Positions 30,760 to 38,256 of a stretch of 64,000 bases of DNA are shown piece after piece. Position 1 is the first letter of the stretch. Every line of letters starts with the position of its first letter. A program made the translations under genes and the position numbers. The stretch comes from Rhodothalassium salexigens DSM 2132 (lineage in GTDB: Bacteria; Pseudomonadota; Alphaproteobacteria; Sphingomonadales; Rhodothalassiaceae), in NCBI RefSeq assembly GCF_004341375.1, contig NZ_SLXO01000001.1, forward strand, positions 248,001 through 312,000, in the 5' to 3' direction. A model generated the notes under the pieces. The model was not told the origin of the DNA. It saw only the letters and a program-made list of their open reading frames with translations, and made no database searches.

Positions 30760-30957
30760 CGGGCCTTGATCATCCTTTATGGGGCATGGGCGAGAACCGG
30801 GCGCCAATTTGGACTGACGGGCCGGCGATGACAAGACGCCGAAAGCCGGTTTCACACGGCGGGTGCCGTCGCCCGGGGCCACCTGACGCCGGCGATGCGG
30901 CAAGATGATGGCGGACCTTTACGGCCGGGGCCCGGCTGGGCTAGATCGGGGGGTCTT

Positions 30958-31045
30958 GGATGGGTGGCAGAGTGGTCGATTGCAGCGGTCTTGAAAACCG
31001 CCGAGGCGCAAGCCTCCGTGGGTTCGAATCCCACCCCATCCGCCA
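30958..31045 (+). tRNA. tRNA-Ser (anticodon TGA)
   Basis: An 88-nt class II tRNA with encoded CCA. Acceptor arms GGATGGG and CCCATCC pair perfectly; the anticodon stem-loop is GCGGT-CTTGAAA-ACCGC with anticodon TGA; the long variable arm is CGAGGCGCAAGCCTCCG; the T-loop is GGTTCGAATCC. It reads UCA (and by wobble UCG or other UCN) serine codons. Confidence 0.97.
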
Positions 31046-31245
31046 TACGCCCCCGCCCGTTGAGGGCCATACTGCACGCACAGGGACTTGACAGATCTAT
31101 CGCCACGCTCGCCGCGCGCTGCGACGGCGCTCGCGACGCGTGCTAGCGCCGATCCGGGGCCATCGTTGCGGCGGTGTGCCGGCGCCGCCGCTGATGCGGC
31201 GAAATGGATCGACCGCACCGCCCAGGCGACGCACCGGCAAGGCGC

Positions 31246-31276
31246 GGGGCCGGCCCGGTCAGAGCGGGCCGGCCCC
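31246..31276 (-). terminator. GC-rich terminator-like hairpin behind the small membrane protein gene
   Basis: GGGGCCGGCCC and GGGCCGGCCCC form a perfect 11-bp stem with a 9-nt loop, about 40 bases past the stop of the leftward membrane gene. It has no T-run on either strand, so it would act with Rho or as a processing/stability hairpin. It could serve the rightward tRNA-Ser transcript as well. Confidence 0.5.
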
Positions 31277-31316
31277 GGGCGATTTGTTGGGATGACCTGC
31301 GGTCAACGGTGCCGCC

Positions 31317-31655
31317 TCAGGCGCCGCCGGTCCACATGGTGGTGTAGAGGCCATAGACGGTCAGCCAGCCAAGGCCGAACAGGGCCAGTCGGCCGACACC
31401 CAGGTCACCGACGGACACCCGCCGCCCGGGCTCGGTGCCGGCCTGGAGAAAGCTGAGCGCCACGCTGGCCATGAAAACGCCAATCATCGACGATGCCGCG
31501 AACGCCAAGTTGATGGTAATCGTCCAGACCGTGATCGGCGGGCTGAACAACCCGATCACCGGGAACACCGAGACGAACGGCCAAACTGCGAAAACCGGAA
31601 CCGCCAAGCTCCATTTGATGATGTGCGGGACATCGATGTGCGAGGGTTGCGCCAC
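31317..31655 (-). CDS. Small membrane protein of unknown function (GTG start)
   Basis: A 112-residue protein I do not recognise. Three or so hydrophobic stretches are visible: about 15-37 (SLAVPVFAVWPFVSVFPVIG), 43-67 (WTITINLAFAASSMIGVFMA) and 91-107 (ALFGLGWLTVYGLYTTM). Coding is supported by a perfect AGGAGG six bases before the GTG start and by membrane-protein composition. It stands alone between tRNA-Ser and a divergent histidine kinase. The N-terminus is cytoplasmic-looking and has no signal cleavage site. No function can be assigned. Confidence 0.75.
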   Translation of the reverse strand: MAQPSHIDVPHIIKWSLAVPVFAVWPFVSVFPVIGLFSPPITVWTITINLAFAASSMIGVFMASVALSFLQAGTEPGRRVSVGDLGVGRLALFGLGWLTVYGLYTTMWTGGA

Positions 31656-31971
31656 AAAAGCCTCCTTGATTGAAAGGCCTTGGAGCTAATGGGTGCGGCG
31701 CGACAGCGGCATGTGGCAACCCAACCCAGCGGCAGGCTGCCGCAGCGCGCGCACGGGTCCGTGGCAGGGCGTCGCCCTGAGGACTTGCACGCGGTAGGTG
31801 CATGGGCGGTCGTGCCGTTCACATAAATTTACGGTTTTTTCTTGATCCTTGCGGTCGAGTTTTTTAAGGCAAAGCGGGTAAAAACAAAGCCGACAGGCAG
31901 CCGGGCCGCAGATTGCCCAGGCTGTAGCGAAGGACACGCGATCTCCCGCATGCCGCGAGCGGAAGGAGCCG
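31656..31971. other. Divergent intergenic region, membrane protein / histidine kinase
   Basis: About 316 bp between divergent genes. The stretch 31825-31890 is distinctly AT-rich with T- and A-runs and probably contains one or both promoters. No RNA gene, strong hairpin or coding frame was found. Confidence 0.4.
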
Positions 31972-33912
31972 ATGCTGTCGACCTCAACGCCAAGCGCACC
32001 CGGCGACAAGCCGAGGGCCGAGCCAGAGATCCCGGCAGCCGTTCTGACCCGGCTTCGGGCCCTGGCGGCCCATATGCCTCAGGCATGGGTGGCGTTGCTC
32101 GACGCCGACGCCCGCCTGTTCTGGGTGTCGGGACCGCCCGCGCTGTCCGCCTTATCGCCCGCCGCCGAGGCCCTGCCCGCTGAGTTGCCCGTTTGCCTGC
32201 GCGGCGGCGATCGAAAGGCGCTTGGCAAGGCGGCCGCGGCGGTCATCGGCGGCACGATGCTGCGCGAACAGGTGACCCTGTCGCTGAGCGATTCGGCCGG
32301 CGATGCGACGGGCCCCACCGTCTGCCTTGAGGCCCATCTCACCCCGGCGGGCGCGGAAGCGCCCGACCGGGCGGTGCTGGTCGGCCACGATATCACGGCC
32401 CAATTCAGCGAAATCGGCCGCTTTCGCGAACTCGCGGAAAAGGCCGCAGAGGGCATCGTGGTGCTGAGAGATGATGAGGTTCTGTATGCCAATCCGCGCA
32501 TGGCCTCGATGTTGGGCATGAGCCGCCCGGAAGATGTGCAACGCCTGCAATCGGTCAGCCATTTCGTGCATCCCGACGACCGCGCCGAGGTGATGGGCAA
32601 CATCGCCGACCGGATGACCGGGCGTCGGGTCACGGCGGCGCCTTACGATTTCCGTTTGGTGAGCGATAAAGGCCGCTGCCTGTGGGTCAATTGCCACGCC
32701 GAGACGATCCTGTCCTGGCCCGGCGGGCCGGCGATCCTGGCCAGCTTCGTCGACGTCACCGCCCGGCGCGATGCCGACCGCGCGCGCACCGAGACCGAGT
32801 TGCTGTTCCAGCGCATTTTTGAATTGTCGCCCGAAATCATCACCCTGACCCGGTTCGAGGACGGCACCTATCGCTTTATCAACGATACCTTCACCCAATC
32901 ACTCGGCTATCGCCGCGAGGAGGTGATTGGTTTCACGCCAGACGACATCGGCATCTGGTCGCCGGACAATCCGCGCGAGCGGTTGATCGCCTGCCTGCTC
33001 CGGGATGGCACGGTCCAAGACCTGTCCATGCGCGCACGCCGACGCGACGGCCAGATCCTGGACCTGTCGGTATCGGCGACGACGCTCGACTATGAGGGCG
33101 ACACCTATATTCTTCTGGTCGCCCACGACGCCACCGAACGCCGCCGCCAGGAACGCCAATTGGAAGCCAGTCGCCAGCACGCCGAGTTGGCCAACCGCGC
33201 CAAGTCGGAGTTTCTCGCCAATATGAGCCACGAACTGCGCACGCCCTTGAACGCGATCATCGGGTTTGCCGAGGTCATGCAGACCGAAGCGTTCGGCCCG
33301 CTGGGCACCCCTCAATATCGCGACTACAGCAACGACATCCTCAATGCCGGCCGCCATCTGTTGTCGATCATCAACGAGATCCTCGACCTGTCCAAGCTAG
33401 AGGCGGGCCACCTGGCGGTCGATACCCTACCCGTGCCGGTCGGCGGTGTTTTCGACACCTGCGTGCGGTTGATCGGCGAAAAGGCGCAACAGGCCGGTGT
33501 GCGCGTTTCGGTCAAGCCGCACGATCCCGGGCTCGACGTGCTGGCCGACCCGGTGCGGCTCAAGCAGGTTATGCTCAACCTGCTGTCGAACGCGGTAAAG
33601 TTCACGCCATCGGGCGGTCGGGTGGAAATCCGCGCCGCCGCCGTCGACGACGAAATGGTCGAAATCCAGGTGGCCGATACCGGCATCGGCATGTCGAAGG
33701 CGGACCTGGCCCGGGCGATGACGCCCTTCGGCCAGGTGGACTCGTCGCTCAGCCGCCACCACGAGGGCACCGGCCTCGGCCTGCCCCTGGCCCGCGCGCT
33801 GATCGATCTGCAACACGGCACCCTGCACCTGGAAAGCGAACCGGGCATGGGCACCACCGCCACGGTCCGGCTGCCGACGCTATCGGAAAAAACCGTCGAA
33901 ACCCTCAAATAA
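31972..33912 (+). CDS. PAS-domain sensor histidine kinase
   Basis: A 646-residue kinase without transmembrane segments. Two PAS domains are visible, about residues 145-265 (GIVVLRDDEVLYANPRMASM) and 275-395 (YRFINDTFTQSLGYRREEV). HisKA follows near 415-480 with the phospho-acceptor His in FLANMSHELRTPLNAI. HATPase_c (525-640) has N-box NLLSNAVKF, G1 VADTGIGM and G2 GTGLGLPLARALI. AAGGAG lies directly upstream of the ATG. The DxxFGPLG-type segment after the His box resembles alphaproteobacterial PleC/DivJ-like kinases. No receiver domain or response-regulator gene is adjacent, so the partner is unknown (orphan kinase). The soluble PAS-MCP converges with it. Confidence 0.92.
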   Translation: MLSTSTPSAPGDKPRAEPEIPAAVLTRLRALAAHMPQAWVALLDADARLFWVSGPPALSALSPAAEALPAELPVCLRGGDRKALGKAAAAVIGGTMLREQVTLSLSDSAGDATGPTVCLEAHLTPAGAEAPDRAVLVGHDITAQFSEIGRFRELAEKAAEGIVVLRDDEVLYANPRMASMLGMSRPEDVQRLQSVSHFVHPDDRAEVMGNIADRMTGRRVTAAPYDFRLVSDKGRCLWVNCHAETILSWPGGPAILASFVDVTARRDADRARTETELLFQRIFELSPEIITLTRFEDGTYRFINDTFTQSLGYRREEVIGFTPDDIGIWSPDNPRERLIACLLRDGTVQDLSMRARRRDGQILDLSVSATTLDYEGDTYILLVAHDATERRRQERQLEASRQHAELANRAKSEFLANMSHELRTPLNAIIGFAEVMQTEAFGPLGTPQYRDYSNDILNAGRHLLSIINEILDLSKLEAGHLAVDTLPVPVGGVFDTCVRLIGEKAQQAGVRVSVKPHDPGLDVLADPVRLKQVMLNLLSNAVKFTPSGGRVEIRAAAVDDEMVEIQVADTGIGMSKADLARAMTPFGQVDSSLSRHHEGTGLGLPLARALIDLQHGTLHLESEPGMGTTATVRLPTLSEKTVETLK

Positions 33913-33913
33913 A

Positions 33914-33946
33914 GCGCGCGGGCCGAACACGCCAAGGCCCGCGCGC
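33914..33946. terminator. Bidirectional terminator-like hairpin between converging genes
   Basis: GCGCGCGGGCC (33914-33924) is the exact complement of GGCCCGCGCGC (33936-33946), giving an 11-bp stem and 11-nt loop directly after the kinase stop and 13 bp from the end of the convergent PAS-MCP gene. No T-run on either side. Confidence 0.6.
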
Positions 33947-33959
33947 GGCGGCCGACAGG

Positions 33960-34964
33960 TCAGCGGGACATCTCCCGGTCGAGCGTTTCAAGCGCGGTTT
34001 TGACCGTCTCGGTCGCTGTGCGGATGTCGTCCATCGCCGTGATCACGCCGCTTGCCCCCTTGCCCGCGCCCTTCGAAGTGGTCACCGACTGGTCGACCAG
34101 GTCGGTGATCCGGTCGGCCATCTGGTGGCTGTTCTTGGCCAGCGCCTTGACCTCGCCGGCGACGACCGCGAACCCGCGCCCCGCTTCGCCGGCCCGCGCC
34201 GCCTCGATGGTGGCATTCAGAGCCAGCAGGTTGGTCTGTTTGGCGATCGCCTGAATCTCGCCGGTCAACTGGCTGATCTGGGTCGACAGATCGGCCATGG
34301 CGTCGACCGCCTGGCGGATCGCCTGGACCTGCTCGACACCGCTTTCCACCACCGTCACCGCTGAACGCGCGTCGTCGAGCGTCGCCCGCGTTCGCTCCAG
34401 CAAGGTCTCCAACAGATCGGACCGGCGCTTTTCGGTGTCGATATCGAAGGTGGAGCCGCAGGCGCGCAACGGGTTGCCGTCGCGGTCACGGCGCGTGCCG
34501 CACAACGCTCGCACCCAGATAAACTCGCCGGTCTTGCGCCGCAGTCGATAGCGGATGTCGAATGGCGTCCGATCGGTCTTGTCCATCAGGTGGGCGGCGA
34601 AGGCGGCCTCGACACGTTCCTTATCGTCAGGATGAAGACTATTGGAAAAAGAGCTGAATTCATTTGGGAAATCGGTTTCATCACGATAGCCCAGCATACG
34701 CCGCATCTCCGCCGAATAGGTGGTCTGAGGCTGCCCCGGCGCCAGCCGGGTTTCGTCCAGGATATGGTCGAACAGCCCGACACCCGAATGTTCGAAATAG
34801 AGACTAAGCTGCTCGTCCAAGAGACGACGGTCGCGGGCCAGCGTCTGGACGCGTTCGACCAGGGCACGGCTGCGGCCGTCCAGGGTGGCCAGGTCGGGGG
34901 ACTGGCCGTCGAACAGTGCGTCGAGCACCGCCGCAAGGTCGGTGGAGACGGATCGATCGGACAC
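33960..34964 (-). CDS. Soluble PAS-containing methyl-accepting chemotaxis-like protein
   Basis: This 334-residue protein has no transmembrane segment. A PAS fold-3 domain (about 65-190; [46 protein letters not shown]) is joined to a short coiled coil and the conserved MCP tip [20 protein letters not shown] followed by [14 protein letters not shown]. The signalling region is short and lacks an obvious C-terminal methylation helix or CheR pentapeptide. It probably senses an intracellular cue and signals to a CheA-type kinase. The GTG at 34964 was chosen because CGGAG lies eight bases before it. No other che gene is in the window. Confidence 0.88.
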   Translation of the reverse strand: MSDRSVSTDLAAVLDALFDGQSPDLATLDGRSRALVERVQTLARDRRLLDEQLSLYFEHSGVGLFDHILDETRLAPGQPQTTYSAEMRRMLGYRDETDFPNEFSSFSNSLHPDDKERVEAAFAAHLMDKTDRTPFDIRYRLRRKTGEFIWVRALCGTRRDRDGNPLRACGSTFDIDTEKRRSDLLETLLERTRATLDDARSAVTVVESGVEQVQAIRQAVDAMADLSTQISQLTGEIQAIAKQTNLLALNATIEAARAGEAGRGFAVVAGEVKALAKNSHQMADRITDLVDQSVTTSKGAGKGASGVITAMDDIRTATETVKTALETLDREMSR

Positions 34965-35147
34965 GGCAACGGCTCCGCATGTATGGTTAAGCTTCTCTAA
35001 GGCTGTGCCGAAACGATCCCCGACAAGGGTTAAAAAACTTCTTAAAACAAGCTGGGCACCCCCCGCGCCGGCGGTCGAGACGGTACCGGGCGGCGGCGCC
35101 AACCGCACGCCGCCCGGCCCAAAGCCTGGATCGCCGGGGGCCGTCGG

Positions 35148-35801
35148 TCAGAACCGGTAGCCGACGCCGAAACCGAAGATCCACGGGTTGATGTCCACGT
35201 CGGCGGTGATACCGCCGCCATTGATGCTCACATCGGTGTCGAGGAACAGCCGCTTGACGTCCAGATTGACCATCCACGGCCCGCTGATCTGATAGTCGAA
35301 GCCCGCCTGGAGGGCGGCGCCGACGCTGGTGTCGGCGTCGATGCTGGTCACCGCGCCGCCGGCGGCGTCCTCGTCGATGAAGAAGGTGACGTTGATGCCG
35401 GCGCCCACATAGGGCTTGAACCGCTTGGTCACCGGCAGGTGGTACTGCGCGGTCAGCGTCGGCGGCAGCAGCAGCAATTCGCCAAGCGGCACGTCGCCGA
35501 GCGCGGTGCCGGTGGCGGTCACATCGTGCGGGGTCACCGCCGCGATCAGTTCGACAGCCAGGCGGTCGGTGAAGAAATAGCTGAAATCGAGCTCGGGCAT
35601 CACCGCGGTCTCGATATCCACCGAGCCGCCGATGGGGTCGATGTCGGCGCCCTCGTCGGGCTCGACGACGATGCCGCGGGCGCGGATGACGATATCGCCG
35701 GCTTGGACGAAGCTGTCCTGGGCCAGGGCCGGACCGGCCGACGCGGTGATCGCCATGGACAGGGCACAGCCGGCAAGCGGCCAGAAGCGTGAGAGGAACA
35801 T
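35148..35801 (-). CDS. ompW: OmpW-family outer-membrane protein
   Basis: A 217-residue 8-stranded outer-membrane barrel. The signal peptide begins MFLSRFWPLAGCALSMAITA and ends ALA. Diagnostic segments are AGDIVIRARGIVVEPDEG at the mature N-terminus, MPELDFSYFFTDRLAVELIA, and the C-terminal WIFGFGVGYRF with terminal Phe. OmpW proteins form narrow channels for small hydrophobic molecules, and in E. coli the gene responds to oxygen through FNR. Here a perfect TTGAT-N4-ATCAA box lies about 65 bases upstream. The internal ATG was chosen because it begins the signal peptide. Confidence 0.92.
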   Translation of the reverse strand: MFLSRFWPLAGCALSMAITASAGPALAQDSFVQAGDIVIRARGIVVEPDEGADIDPIGGSVDIETAVMPELDFSYFFTDRLAVELIAAVTPHDVTATGTALGDVPLGELLLLPPTLTAQYHLPVTKRFKPYVGAGINVTFFIDEDAAGGAVTSIDADTSVGAALQAGFDYQISGPWMVNLDVKRLFLDTDVSINGGGITADVDINPWIFGFGVGYRF

Positions 35802-35865
35802 GGGCAAGGCACTCCGTATGTCTGTCGCTGATGCTTTCTGCCTAAAGGTCTTAGGCCGCACAGCG

Positions 35866-35879
35866 TTGATATACATCAA
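35866..35879 (-). promoter_or_regulatory. FNR/FixK-type box upstream of ompW
   Basis: TTGATATACATCAA is a perfect dyad matching the FNR/Anr/FixK consensus TTGAT-N4-ATCAA. It lies 65 bases upstream of the ompW ATG, in position to activate from a class II promoter. It is also within about 115 bases of the end of the TPR-sulfotransferase gene, which reads toward ompW, so ompW is the only sensible target. Confidence 0.8.
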
Positions 35880-35994
35880 GCTTAAAACGTGCCCTGCCCT
35901 TTTTCGACACAGCCATGGCGGGAATCCGGCCGCTGTTGCGTGCGGGCAACGCTCGCGCGCGCGACGGGCGCCGATCGCAGCCCGCAGCAGGGCT

Positions 35995-38010
35995 TTAGCG
36001 GTCGCGGCGATAGTCCGTGAGCGCCGGGCCAAGCGCCTGTTTCAGCGGATCGAGCCACGGCTCGAAGCGCTGCCAGGCTTCCAGGCCGTCGGTGTTGATC
36101 GGCTGGCGCACCTGCTCGGAACTGGCGGTGCGCACCGCCCGGCGGGTCTTGTGGAAGTCCACACAGGCGGTCTCGAACGGCAGGCCGCAGAAGTCGAGCA
36201 GCCGGCGCACCTGGCCTTCGAGGTCGGCGACCACATCCTCGTGCTGGACGCGCAGAATGCGCCCGGGCAGCACCCGGTCCCAGTGGTCCATCAGATCCAC
36301 ATAGCCACGGTAATAGCGGCCCACGCGCTCCAGCCCGTAGGTGAACTCCTGGCCCTCGGCGAACAGTTGTTTGAAGCCAGAGAAACAGCAGGCCATGGGG
36401 TGGCGCCGGGCGTCGATGATCTTGGCGTTGGGCAGGATCAGCGCGATCAGCCCCAAGTGACGGAAATTGTTCGGCATCTTGTCGGTGAAGAAGGGCGCCG
36501 AACCGCGGTGGACGCGGGTTTCGTCCAGATAGGCGCGGCCGAGTTCGGCCAGTCGGTCCGCCGGCAGGTCGTGGAGCACGCGCGGATAGGGGCTGTCGGC
36601 GGTGATCCGCTGGCGTTTGCGCAAACCGTGCGACAGCGACAGAATCGACGCCAGTTCCATGGTGCCGTCGACCGCGGAGTGCGAGGCCAGGATCTGTTCG
36701 ATCAGCGTCGAGCCGGCGCGCGGCAGACCGACGATGAAAATCGGATCGGGGGCGGGATCGCCTTGGCCGGCGCGGCTCTCGAACAGCTCGGCCGTGCAAA
36801 CCGCCGCCTGGGCGGCCAGTTCCTCGTCCATATGGTCGATCCGGTACTTGCTCTGCGCGCGCTTGAGGGCATTGGCGCGGTCGTAATACTGGAACGACGT
36901 CTCATAAGCCCCTGCATCTTCATGCGCTTTTCCGAGCGCGAAGCCCAGGTGCACGCGGTCGGACCAGCCCGTCTCGGGGTCGGCCTCAAGCGCCGCCATG
37001 CGCGCCATCTCGGCGTCGGTGAAGCGATAGGTCTTGAGGTTGGCGAGGCTCCAAAAGGCGTCGCCATGGTCGGGCTTGGCGGTATACGCGGCGCGATAGG
37101 CGGTCACCGCCTCATCGGTGCGGCCGACGGTCTTGAGCGCGTGGCCCTTGGACATCCAGGTCACCGGGTCGTCGGGCACCTTGGCCAGCACCTTGTCGAA
37201 CATGGCGAGGGCGGTGTCGGTGTCGCCGGCGATCTGGCTTTCGATGCCGAGGCTCGACTGAAACACCGGGTTGTCGGGGTCGCGGTCATAGAGGATGCGC
37301 GCTTGCGCCAGGGCGGCGTCCACCTTCTGACGCTTGCGCAGCACCTTGATATAGTCGAGCCGCACCTGGGTGTTGTCGGGGTCGAACTCGGCCGCGCTTT
37401 CGAGCAGAAACTCGGCCTCGTCGAGGGCGTTGAACCGCTCGCCGATCTCGGCCAGCAGGCGCATCGCCTCGATATGGTGCGGGTGGCGTTGCAGGAAGTG
37501 GCGGCACAGCGTCTCGGCCTTGCCCAGCTTGCCCTCGTGCAGGAAGCTGGTCACCGAGACCAACTCGCGCGGCAGGGCGGCCAGGCGCTCGGCCTGTTGC
37601 TCGGCCCAGCGCGCGCGGCCGGTCTGGCCGGCGGCGGCGAACAGGCGCGCCTGCTCGCGCCACGCCGCCATCAGGCCCGGATTGGCGGCTGTGGCGCGCT
37701 CATAGGCGGTCAGCGCACCGGCCGCGTCGCCGCGGTCGCGGCGCAGATGGCCGTCTTCTTGGTGAACGCGGCCCGATTGCGGGCTCAGCATCTTGAGCTT
37801 GGCCAGCACCGCGGCGGCCTCGTCGTAGTGCTTGAGAAAGCGCCGGGCCACCGCCTGCACATAGAGCGCTTCGGTGTCGTCCGGGCGTTCGGCGAGTACG
37901 GCCGCGGCGGCGGCGTCGGCCTCGGCCGGGCGGCCGGCCTGCAACAAGTGGCGCGCCTGGGCGAGCGGGTCAGCGTCGGCGGCGGGGCGGGCGGCGGTCT
38001 CGGGCGTCAC
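35995..38010 (-). CDS. TPR-repeat sulfotransferase-like protein
   Basis: About 671 residues. The N-terminal 400 residues are tetratricopeptide repeats (for example AVARRFLKHYDEAAAVLAKL and DPDNTQVRLDYIKVLRKRQK). The C-terminal domain is a sulfotransferase with the PAPS 5'-phosphosulfate loop FIVGLPRAGSTLIEQILASH, a DARRHPMACCFSGFKQLF segment and RILRVQHEDVVADLE. It should transfer sulfate from PAPS to a protein, glycan or lipid. Start choice: GTG at 38010 has AGGAG ten bases upstream; ATG at 38070 has no clear ribosome site but would add 20 residues. No signal peptide. The acceptor is unknown; no sulfation genes are nearby. Confidence 0.85.
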   Translation of the reverse strand: MTPETAARPAADADPLAQARHLLQAGRPAEADAAAAAVLAERPDDTEALYVQAVARRFLKHYDEAAAVLAKLKMLSPQSGRVHQEDGHLRRDRGDAAGALTAYERATAANPGLMAAWREQARLFAAAGQTGRARWAEQQAERLAALPRELVSVTSFLHEGKLGKAETLCRHFLQRHPHHIEAMRLLAEIGERFNALDEAEFLLESAAEFDPDNTQVRLDYIKVLRKRQKVDAALAQARILYDRDPDNPVFQSSLGIESQIAGDTDTALAMFDKVLAKVPDDPVTWMSKGHALKTVGRTDEAVTAYRAAYTAKPDHGDAFWSLANLKTYRFTDAEMARMAALEADPETGWSDRVHLGFALGKAHEDAGAYETSFQYYDRANALKRAQSKYRIDHMDEELAAQAAVCTAELFESRAGQGDPAPDPIFIVGLPRAGSTLIEQILASHSAVDGTMELASILSLSHGLRKRQRITADSPYPRVLHDLPADRLAELGRAYLDETRVHRGSAPFFTDKMPNNFRHLGLIALILPNAKIIDARRHPMACCFSGFKQLFAEGQEFTYGLERVGRYYRGYVDLMDHWDRVLPGRILRVQHEDVVADLEGQVRRLLDFCGLPFETACVDFHKTRRAVRTASSEQVRQPINTDGLEAWQRFEPWLDPLKQALGPALTDYRRDR

Positions 38011-38195
38011 GATCTGCTGTCTCCTCAGCGCGTTGGGCGAGCCGATGGCCTCCTTGGACGGTCGATGCATCGCCGAACCGCGCTCATTGTGTAAACCGCG
38101 GGTCTTTCGCGGCCAAACCGGATCATCCCATGCGCCGGCTTGATCGGCAAAGGCTGTCGTCGGCTGAAAACCCAAAAGGGCGTTAGAACGAGAAA

Positions 38196-38220
38196 GGGGC
38201 GGCCCTGCTCAGGCCGCCCC
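38196..38220 (-). terminator. Intrinsic terminator of the first TonB-receptor gene
   Basis: GGGGCGGCC and GGCCGCCCC pair in a 9-bp stem over a 7-nt loop about 37 bases past the receptor stop; on the minus strand it is followed by TTTCTCG, a short T-run. Confidence 0.75.
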
Positions 38221-38256
38221 CGGGGATTATGGGGCGCGTCGGACGCCCGGCAAGGA

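Noticed and set aside
30918-30947. TTTACG / TAGATC pair as a promoter for tRNA-Ser.
   Set aside because: Spacing is acceptable but both boxes are weak matches; not reported as a feature.
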